Part shown: positions 7,194 to 12,347 of the stretch, piece by piece
How positions within the stretch are numbered: position 1 is the first letter of the stretch
Layout of the letters: each line of letters begins with the position of its first letter
From: Erysipelotrichaceae bacterium
GTDB lineage: Bacteria; Bacillota_I; Bacilli_A; Erysipelotrichales; Erysipelotrichaceae
Assembly: GCA_017419065.1 (NCBI GenBank)
Contig: JAFOMB010000023.1
Location: 1-12,347, forward strand
Direction of reading: 5' to 3'
DNA length: 12,347 bases
The notes under the pieces: model-generated
Database searches by the model: none
What the model was told of the DNA's origin: nothing
The model's input: only the letters and a program-made list of their open reading frames with translations
Translations under genes and position numbers: made by a program

Positions 7194-7843
7194 CAACTTA
7201 ACCGGTAGCCGAAACCGTATATCGTCTGGATATTGATATCCGGGAGTTTCTTGCGGAGCCTCCGCATCGTGTCATCCACGACACGGTCGCTGCCGTAGTA
7301 GTTCTCCTCCCAGACTTTCTCCAGGATCTCTTCTCTTAAAAAGGCCTTTCCTCTGTTTTTCACAAAGAGGAGCAGGAGATCGAATTCCTTGGTGGTCAGC
7401 TCGATCACGGTACCGTTGCGGTAGACGACGCGCTGATTCTCATTGATCTCATAGCCGTCTACAGTGATGTTTTCCTCACGGTAGACACGGCGGATGATGT
7501 TGTTGACACGGAGGACGAGTTCCTTTGGCGAGAAAGGCTTGGTGATGTAGTCATCAGAGCCCTTTTCCAGACCGATGATGCGGTCGAACTCCTTGTCTCT
7601 GGCCGACATGAAAACGACCGGGACGTTTCTGTTCCTTCCCTTGATCTCTTCGATCAGATCGAAACCGCTCTTGTCATCCAGCATGATGTCCAGGATCCAC
7701 AGATCCGTATAGTCATCCAGATGGGAGTAGGCTTCATCGTAGGAGAGATAGGAATTGACGGAATAGCCTTCCTTTTCCAGGTAGCGCTTGACCAGTTCGT
7801 TCAGGTCTTTCTCGTCTTCTACGACACAGATCACTTTTTTCAT
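7193..7843 (-). CDS. OmpR-family response regulator, CssR-like
   Basis: A 216-residue DNA-binding response regulator. The receiver domain has acidic residues E9 and D10, phospho-acceptor D52 in LWILDIMLDD, S80 in FMSARD and K102 in ITKPFSP. The C-terminal winged helix (about 125-216) contains LTTKEFDLLLLF and ends YGFGYRLS. The LWILDIML motif, the GSDDYITKPF stretch and the YYGSDRVVDDTMRRLRKKLP recognition region are strikingly like Bacillus CssR, so a role in secretion or envelope stress is the best guess; the target promoters are not known. The gene starts 31 bases after glmM, with AGGGTGAT as a clear ribosome site 4 bases before the ATG, and it shares one base with the kinase start. A -10-like box in the gap may give it its own promoter. 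Confidence 0.95.
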   Translation of the reverse strand: MKKVICVVEDEKDLNELVKRYLEKEGYSVNSYLSYDEAYSHLDDYTDLWILDIMLDDKSGFDLIEEIKGRNRNVPVVFMSARDKEFDRIIGLEKGSDDYITKPFSPKELVLRVNNIIRRVYREENITVDGYEINENQRVVYRNGTVIELTTKEFDLLLLFVKNRGKAFLREEILEKVWEENYYGSDRVVDDTMRRLRKKLPDINIQTIYGFGYRLS

Positions 7844-7859
7844 GTCATCACCCTACTTT

Positions 7860-7865
7860 ATTATA
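7860..7865 (-). promoter_or_regulatory. Possible -10 box of the two-component genes
   Basis: The glmM to response-regulator gap contains a perfect TATAAT on the minus strand, 16 bases before the regulator ATG. The expected -35 position falls inside the glmM stop-codon hairpin and reads ATGCAG or similar, which is poor. If used, the promoter would need an activator, possibly the regulator itself. Confidence 0.3.
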
Positions 7866-7892
7866 CAAAGAAGGTTATGACTCTGCATAACC
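7866..7892 (-). terminator. Weak stem-loop at the glmM stop codon
   Basis: On the minus strand GGTTATG-CAGAGT-CATAACC (7873-7892) can pair over 7 bp with a 6-base loop, followed by TTCTTTG. The glmM stop codon TAA lies inside the stem. The low GC content and broken T-run suggest at most partial termination, which would lower expression of the downstream genes relative to cdaA-cdaR-glmM. Confidence 0.4.
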
Positions 7893-9218
7893 CAGTTCTT
7901 TGATATAGTCGATCACGTCATAGACGTATTTCTGGCAGATCTCATCGCTCTCGGCTTCCACCATGACACGGATCAGAGGTTCTGTTCCGGATGGCCTGAC
8001 GAGGATACGGCCGTTGCCGGAGAGTGCCGCGGCCACTTCATCGATCTTCTTCTTCAGATCTTCGTCATTCAGGACGATCTTCTTGTCTTTCACGCGCACA
8101 TTGACGAGCAGCTGCGGATACTTCTTCATGGAGGAAGCAGCTTCCTTTAAACTCACGCCGTAGTGTTTGAGGTATTCCAGGACGAAGAGGGCTGTCTTGA
8201 GGCCGTCTCCGAAATTACTGTCGTGGAGGAGGATGATGTGGCCGGAATCTTCTCCGCCGATCGCGAAATCGTTCCGGATCATACTGTCAACGACGTTCTT
8301 GTCGCCGACCGGGGTGATGTCATAGTTGATCCCCTTCTCATCGAGAGCCTTGTATAAGCCGATATTCGACATGACTGTCGTCACGACGGTGTTGTTGTCG
8401 AGAGTGCCCTTTTCCTTCATATAGGCGGAAAGGAAGCACATCATGCGGTCGCCGTCTACGAGATTTCCCTCGTGATCCAGGAAGAGGACTCTGTCCGCGT
8501 CGCCGTCGAAGGCGAAGCCCAGGTCATAGTCGCCCTTCAGGAGGTTCTCTCTGAGGGATTCCAGGTGGGTGGAACCGCAGTGGGTGTTGATGTTGATGCC
8601 GTTCGGCGAATCGTTGATATACGTGGCATCGACGCCCGTCTTGTCCAGGACAGCCTTGGCGGTATAGCAGTTGGAGCCGTTTGCCAGGTCGACGAGGACT
8701 TTGAGACCGCTGAGATCGGAAGGATATCTCTCTAAGAGCCAGTTCTGGTACTTGAGGATGCCTTCCTTGTATTCGCTGATCTGACCGATCTTCTCGTTGA
8801 TGCAGAAGTCGATGCCGTTTGGATCGTCGATGTAGTCTTCGATCTGCGATTCGATGGAATCGTCGATCTTGAGACCGTTATTGCCGAAGACCTTGACGCC
8901 GTTGTCGCCGAATGGATTGTGGGAGGCTGAGATCATGATCCCGCAGGAGAACTGATCGGCCATGGCCACATAGGCCAGACGCGGTGTGCTGCAGTATCCC
9001 AGCAAACAGACATCAGCACCGGAGGCGCTGAGGCCGGCAGCCAGGGTGCATTCGAACATCGAAGAGGATAAACGGGTATCCTTGCCGATGACGATCTTCG
9101 CCTTCTGATCTTTGGAATAGTAGTGTCCGAGGAAACGGCCGACCTTATAGACCTGGTCGATCGTCAGAGTGCTGTTGGCCAGACCGCGGATGCCGTCCGT
9201 TCCGAAATATCTTCCCAT
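7875..9218 (-). CDS. glmM: Phosphoglucosamine mutase
   Basis: This enzyme converts glucosamine-6-phosphate to glucosamine-1-phosphate, the committed step toward UDP-GlcNAc for peptidoglycan. The 447 residues match the family length. The start is MGRYFGTDGIRG, the active-site phosphoserine is S99 in ISASHNP, the Mg loop is FDGDADR (238-243), the sugar-binding loop is GGEDSGH, and the phosphate-binding loop is RPSGTEP (408-414). The ribosome site GGGAG lies in the last codons of cdaR, and 5 bases separate the two genes. In Bacillus, Listeria and Lactococcus GlmM binds CdaA and lowers c-di-AMP synthesis, so the conserved cdaA-cdaR-glmM order has a functional basis. A weak hairpin spans the stop codon. 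Confidence 0.97.
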   Translation of the reverse strand: MGRYFGTDGIRGLANSTLTIDQVYKVGRFLGHYYSKDQKAKIVIGKDTRLSSSMFECTLAAGLSASGADVCLLGYCSTPRLAYVAMADQFSCGIMISASHNPFGDNGVKVFGNNGLKIDDSIESQIEDYIDDPNGIDFCINEKIGQISEYKEGILKYQNWLLERYPSDLSGLKVLVDLANGSNCYTAKAVLDKTGVDATYINDSPNGININTHCGSTHLESLRENLLKGDYDLGFAFDGDADRVLFLDHEGNLVDGDRMMCFLSAYMKEKGTLDNNTVVTTVMSNIGLYKALDEKGINYDITPVGDKNVVDSMIRNDFAIGGEDSGHIILLHDSNFGDGLKTALFVLEYLKHYGVSLKEAASSMKKYPQLLVNVRVKDKKIVLNDEDLKKKIDEVAAALSGNGRILVRPSGTEPLIRVMVEAESDEICQKYVYDVIDYIKELGYAES

Positions 9219-9223
9219 ATGCT

Positions 9224-10576
9224 TTACTCCCTGCTTACTAAGGTGATGTTGATATCGATACGGTCTAAGGAGATCCCGACGTACGGCGAGATCGGCTCGA
9301 CCTGGAGAGGCAGATTGTAGGTACCCGGTTCTTCGATGCCGCCGACATCGAAGTAGACAGTGATGTCGTTGCGGGTGATGTTTTCGAGGTTGCCTCTGGA
9401 ACCGGTGAGCGTGACGTTGACAGTGAGCGTGTCATAGTCGCTGACGCCCCATTGCTTGTCGTTGTTGCGATATTTGATATCGATATTTTCGAATGTCGTT
9501 GTCGTGGACTGTTCCATCTTGATGTGCAGGTTGACCATGGTCACATCTGAGGAGGAAACACCTGCCGGCAGAGTGACCGGGACCTGGACATCGGAATCGG
9601 CACCGGCGTTGGTGAGGTCATAGGAGACCATCAGTTCCTCGATGGTGTTGAGGACGGATTCCGGCGCGTAGATGGTAGCGGTGTGGTGATCATAGGTGAT
9701 CGTATCGACGGAGAAGCCGTATGTCGGCTCGCCTGTGACATTCAGATTGATCGGCACCGTCTTGGAAGGCGATGTCAGAGTGACCTGGGCAGAGACCGTG
9801 TTCGGGACGATCTCGGCGTTGACGACGTTGCCGTAGCGGTCATACGCCACTAACGGCGCATCGACGGTGAAGTCGGTCGTCTGTCCGGAGACATCGATCA
9901 GGGCCTTGACCAGGGCGATGGAATTGAGGGTGTCCTGGGAGGCACGGATGTTGATCTTGCTGCCGGACGGGAAGGTCGGTTCCCCGAGGATATAGCGGGA
10001 ATCCAGCTGATTCTGGTTGATATAGTCATAGCTGAGATCGAACTGCATCGTCGTCTTCTTCTTCAATGTCACCTGAGTCTCGTTCGGCGAGACGACTGTG
10101 CTGACATTGTCGCCATAGCCGACGGCGCTGATCGAAACGAGGTGCGTTCCTTCAGTGTAGCCCTCCAGGTTGATCAGGCAGTAGCCGCTTCTGGTAGAGG
10201 CATTGTTGACATTGGCGGCGTCACCGGTGATGACGACATCGCAGCTCGCCGGAACACCGGAGACTTCAAAGGTCTCGGAGTTGTAGCGGGTCGTCACGGA
10301 GACGTTGGAGATCGTCTTGGAAGAGGACAGGGTCGACGCGAAGGAGTTCTCATCGTAGTTGACGACGAAGAACATCAGACAGGCGACCAGCAGCGCGAAG
10401 AAGCCGAGGTATCTCTTGGAGAAGAAGATACGGTCGATCAGGGAGGAGATCCAGCGGAAGAAACGGAAGGCCGTCTCTTCAATGCCCATATAGGCGCTCT
10501 GTACCGCTTTTCCCTGAGAGGCGATCCTCTTGGCGGTCTCGAGTTTCTCTGCGGAATTCTTATTCTTCTTCGCCAT
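9224..10576 (-). CDS. cdaR: CdaR, YbbR-domain regulator of c-di-AMP synthase
   Basis: A 450-residue protein with a basic, charged N-terminus, one membrane helix (residues 56-73) and a large extracytoplasmic part made of about four YbbR-type beta repeats (roughly 84-172, 176-268, 272-355 and 360-448). Each repeat has the pattern of a short strand, a P-x-x-V/I turn and a V-x-V-T-L ending. It would sit on the outer face of the membrane and modulate CdaA. I place the start at the ATG at 10574-10576 because a perfect AAAGGAGG lies 6 bases before it and the protein then begins MAKKNKNS. A longer frame, 21 codons upstream, has no ribosome site and a sequence typical of an accidental out-of-frame overlap. 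The gene overlaps the end of cdaA by 17 bases, so translation is probably coupled. Confidence 0.92.
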   Translation of the reverse strand: MAKKNKNSAEKLETAKRIASQGKAVQSAYMGIEETAFRFFRWISSLIDRIFFSKRYLGFFALLVACLMFFVVNYDENSFASTLSSSKTISNVSVTTRYNSETFEVSGVPASCDVVITGDAANVNNASTRSGYCLINLEGYTEGTHLVSISAVGYGDNVSTVVSPNETQVTLKKKTTMQFDLSYDYINQNQLDSRYILGEPTFPSGSKINIRASQDTLNSIALVKALIDVSGQTTDFTVDAPLVAYDRYGNVVNAEIVPNTVSAQVTLTSPSKTVPINLNVTGEPTYGFSVDTITYDHHTATIYAPESVLNTIEELMVSYDLTNAGADSDVQVPVTLPAGVSSSDVTMVNLHIKMEQSTTTTFENIDIKYRNNDKQWGVSDYDTLTVNVTLTGSRGNLENITRNDITVYFDVGGIEEPGTYNLPLQVEPISPYVGISLDRIDINITLVSRE

Positions 10577-11666
10577 GGTCAGCCTCCTTTGAAACGGTGT
10601 TGTCCTGGATCGCGACGACATCCTCGACGTATTCTTCAACGCGGGACGGCGCTTCGCTCTCCTTTTCCGCTTCTTTCAGATTCTCTTCGTATTTGATCCG
10701 GTTGTTGGTAGGGACTTTCATGTCCAGCTCATTCCCGGACTTCACTTCTTCTTCCTCATCCTTCTTGCGGAAGAGGCCGGAGAAGATGTTCTTTCTCTCG
10801 TCGGTGTTTTCTTTTTCGATGATCATCTCTTCATCATCCAGTAAGAGACTCGTTCTCTGTCTGCCGGCTCTGGCGATCTCGATCTCGTCGTTGCAGATGA
10901 CGCGGCGCAGGTAGTCCTTCAGCTGCTTCTCATCGACAGAGAAGATCCTGCCGTTCTCAGCGATGGAGATGTTGGAAGTCTCTTCGGAGACGACGATGGT
11001 CAGGGCATCGGTCACTTCGCTGATACCCAGCGCGGCTCTGTGTCTGGCACCGTAGCGGGAAGACAGGTTCACGCTGGTCGGCGGGAAGTAGGCACTGGCA
11101 CAGGCGACCTTATCGCCCTGGATGATGACGGCACCGTCATGTAAAGGCGTCGTCGTCATGAAAATGGAACTCAGCAGTTCCTTGGAGACGACCGCATTGA
11201 TGGAGATGCCGGTATTGATATAGTCCTGCATGGACTGGGACTGTTCGATGGAGATCAGGGCGCCGATCCTGTTCTTGGACAGGGTGATGGTCGCTTCATA
11301 GAGCTCTTCGACCAGTTTTTCTCTTTCGTTGGCTAACAGGGTGTTGATCTTCGAGAAGGCGTTGGACTTGCCGATCCTCTCCAGAAGACCCCGGATCTCC
11401 GGCTGGAAGATGATGATGGCGGCCAGGAAGCCCCAGTTGATGAACATGTCTGAGAAGTAGGCGACAGTCGAAAGGCCGAGCAGCTTCGCGATACCGTTGA
11501 CGGCGATGATGGCGATGATGCCCTTGAAGATCTGGATGGTCCGGGAGTTGTTCCGGACGAATTTGATGGCGTAGTACAGAACGAACCACATGATGCCGAT
11601 ATCGATCAGCACCCTGAAGATCGTCCATATATTTTGAATAGTCAGATTAATATTATAATCAGGCAC
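10560..11666 (-). CDS. cdaA: Diadenylate cyclase CdaA with a long acidic C-terminal tail
   Basis: This membrane enzyme condenses two ATP to cyclic di-AMP, a second messenger that controls potassium and osmolyte transport and wall integrity. It has three N-terminal membrane helices (about 13-34, 45-64 and 76-90) and a DAC domain with the catalytic motifs LHDGAVI (D177, G178, A179) and ARHRAALG (R208, H209, R210). I choose the GTG at 11664-11666 as start because AAAGGAGG lies 7 bases before it and the predicted promoter -10 overlaps the codon of the longer ATG start at 11694-11696. The resulting 368 residues exceed the usual 270-285 by about 100. The excess is a charged, Glu/Lys-rich tail after about residue 268. 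It heads the cdaA-cdaR-glmM set. Confidence 0.95.
   Translation of the reverse strand: MPDYNINLTIQNIWTIFRVLIDIGIMWFVLYYAIKFVRNNSRTIQIFKGIIAIIAVNGIAKLLGLSTVAYFSDMFINWGFLAAIIIFQPEIRGLLERIGKSNAFSKINTLLANEREKLVEELYEATITLSKNRIGALISIEQSQSMQDYINTGISINAVVSKELLSSIFMTTTPLHDGAVIIQGDKVACASAYFPPTSVNLSSRYGARHRAALGISEVTDALTIVVSEETSNISIAENGRIFSVDEKQLKDYLRRVICNDEIEIARAGRQRTSLLLDDEEMIIEKENTDERKNIFSGLFRKKDEEEEVKSGNELDMKVPTNNRIKYEENLKEAEKESEAPSRVEEYVEDVVAIQDNTVSKEADHGEEE
10583..10590 (-). promoter_or_regulatory. Ribosome-binding site of cdaR
   Basis: AAAGGAGG on the minus strand, 6 bases before the ATG at 10576 and within the cdaA coding end. It decides the cdaR start in favour of MAKKNKNS. Confidence 0.85.
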
Positions 11667-11673
11667 TATTACT

Positions 11674-11681
11674 CCTCCTTT
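11674..11681 (-). promoter_or_regulatory. Ribosome-binding site that fixes the cdaA GTG start
   Basis: AAAGGAGG on the minus strand, 7 bases before a GTG at 11666. It decides against the in-frame ATG 10 codons upstream, which would place the ribosome site inside the coding region and overlaps the -10 box. It also overlaps the predicted -35 of the divergent TraB-family gene. Confidence 0.85.
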
Positions 11682-11707
11682 AAAAACATCAATCATTATA
11701 CCATAAT
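11679..11707 (+). promoter_or_regulatory. Predicted promoter of the TraB-family gene
   Basis: On the plus strand TTTAAA (11679-11684, 4 of 6) is separated by 17 bases from CATAAT (11702-11707, 5 of 6). Transcription would start near 11714, giving a leader of about 30 bases. The core elements interleave with those of the cdaA promoter on the other strand. Confidence 0.45.
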
Positions 11708-11724
11708 CTATCCCTCCCCTACAA
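11695..11724 (-). promoter_or_regulatory. Predicted promoter of the cdaA operon
   Basis: On the minus strand TATAAT (11695-11700) carries the extended -10 dinucleotide (TGG, 11701-11703). An 18-base spacer leads to TTGTAG (11719-11724, 3 of 6). The extended -10 can offset the weak -35. Transcription would start near 11688, about 22 bases before the GTG codon, which leaves the ribosome site in the leader. Confidence 0.65.
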
Positions 11725-11745
11725 AATGGAGTAAAATGGGGAAGT

Positions 11746-12347
11746 ATGAATGAAAATATCGTAATGATCCAATATCAGGACAAAGAGATCTATCTGGTCA
11801 AGACAGCCCACGTTTCCAAGAACAGCGTGGAGGATGTCGTGTCCTGTTTTGAAGAAGTCGATCCGGATACCATCTGCATCGAACTGGATGAACAGCGTCT
11901 GAAGTCCCTGGAGGACAGAGATGCCTGGCGGAATACCGATATCGTCGAAGTCATCCGCAAGAAGCAGGCCGCCTATCTCCTGGTCAACACCATCCTCTCT
12001 TCTTTCCAGAGGCGTATGGCGAAGCAGATGGATTCTTCCAGCGGAGCGGAGATGGTCAAGGGCATCGAGTTATCCAGACAGCACGACAAAAACCTCGTCC
12101 TGGCAGACCGTCCGGTCAAGACGACTTTCTCGAGGATCTGGGCCAAGCTCGGGACATACGAGAAAGCCAAGCTCATCGTCTCCATCGTCTCTTCGATCTT
12201 CGATGATGAGGAGATCTCCGAAGAGGAACTGGCTCAGCTGAAAAACAGCGATGCGCTGGAGACGGCGCTGCAGGAAGTCGGGAAGGAGTTCCCGATGGTC
12301 AAGAAGGTCCTCGTCGATGAAAGAGACTGCTATCTGGCCGAGAAGAT
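11746..12347 (+). CDS. TraB/PrgY-family protein (partial, runs off right edge)
   Basis: The 200 visible codons encode the N-terminal domain of a TraB/PrgY/GumN-family membrane protein. Signs are LVKTAHVSKNSVEDV at residues 17-31 (family motif G-T-A-H-V-S, here with K for G), CIELDEQRLKSL with the conserved Glu after the first alpha/beta unit, and LADRPVKTTFSRIW, matching the A-D-R-P-I element. The family resembles TIKI-type metalloproteases; in Enterococcus PrgY acts against a peptide pheromone, but most chromosomal members have no known role. C-terminal membrane helices, usual in the family, would lie outside the window. The ATG at 11746-11748 is the first in-frame start after the promoter. 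The ribosome site is weak: GGGGAAG is very close and GGAG is 14 bases away. It is divergent from cdaA. Confidence 0.85.
   Translation, partial: MNENIVMIQYQDKEIYLVKTAHVSKNSVEDVVSCFEEVDPDTICIELDEQRLKSLEDRDAWRNTDIVEVIRKKQAAYLLVNTILSSFQRRMAKQMDSSSGAEMVKGIELSRQHDKNLVLADRPVKTTFSRIWAKLGTYEKAKLIVSIVSSIFDDEEISEEELAQLKNSDALETALQEVGKEFPMVKKVLVDERDCYLAEK

Noticed and set aside
7194..7196. TTG start for the sensor kinase one codon before the ATG
   Set aside because: The ATG at 7191-7193 overlaps the regulator TGA stop as TGATG, the usual coupled arrangement; the TTG adds a single residue and no better ribosome site.
10577..10639. Upstream extension of cdaR by 21 residues
   Set aside because: It has no ribosome site, and the added residues (Arg/Ser/Thr-rich) look like an out-of-frame reading of cdaA. 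The ATG at 10576 has a perfect ribosome site.
10142..10696. Long plus-strand ORFs opposite cdaR/cdaA, MurF and others (up to 193 codons)
   Set aside because: They mirror the codon positions of recognised genes, have no ribosome site or family motif, and have biased compositions typical of antisense frames.
11667..11696. ATG start for cdaA 10 codons upstream of the chosen GTG
   Set aside because: The codon overlaps the predicted -10 box, and the strong AAAGGAGG lies downstream of it and just before the GTG.

Overview
The window is a gene-dense, mid-GC (about 50%) stretch of a low-to-mid GC Gram-positive chromosome. The order cdaA-cdaR-glmM, strong AGGAGG ribosome sites, a class B sortase and a CssRS-like two-component pair all point to Bacillota. 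The Ddl and membrane-anchored MurF-like proteins look to me most like those of Erysipelotrichia, but that finer placement is from memory and uncertain. I see no rRNA, tRNA, CRISPR array, insertion sequence or phage gene.

Layout: almost everything from about 11.67 kb down to 0.65 kb lies on the minus strand as one close-packed run. In transcription order it holds cdaA (c-di-AMP synthase), cdaR (its YbbR-domain regulator), glmM (phosphoglucosamine mutase), a CssR-like response regulator, a CssS-like sensor kinase, an alpha/beta hydrolase, a membrane-anchored MurF-like ligase, ddl, deoD, a 32-codon membrane peptide gene and a class B sortase. Gaps are 31 bases or less and several junctions overlap. 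The run closes with an intrinsic terminator whose stem contains the sortase stop codon. Beyond it, still on the minus strand, a separate promoter drives the start of an ABC exporter gene that runs off the left edge. At the right edge a TraB-family gene runs on the plus strand, divergent from cdaA. The two promoters there overlap.

The genes fit a cell-envelope theme. GlmM makes glucosamine-1-phosphate for UDP-GlcNAc. CdaA/CdaR make and tune c-di-AMP, which in related bacteria controls osmolyte and potassium balance and is linked to GlmM. Ddl makes D-Ala-D-Ala and the MurF-like enzyme would add it to the UDP-MurNAc-tripeptide. Sortase B anchors proteins to the finished wall. The CssRS-like pair would sense secretion or envelope stress. 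DeoD (purine salvage) is the outlier.

I found no wholly new system. The items most worth a second look are the unlisted 32-residue membrane peptide coupled to deoD and placed before the sortase; the MurF-like ligase with five membrane helices in place of the usual substrate-binding domain; the Ser/Gly/Lys-rich insertion in the Ddl omega-loop region; the long acidic tail on CdaA; the CssRS-like pair inside a wall-synthesis operon; the overlapping divergent promoters of cdaA and the TraB gene; and a possibly leaderless ABC exporter mRNA.
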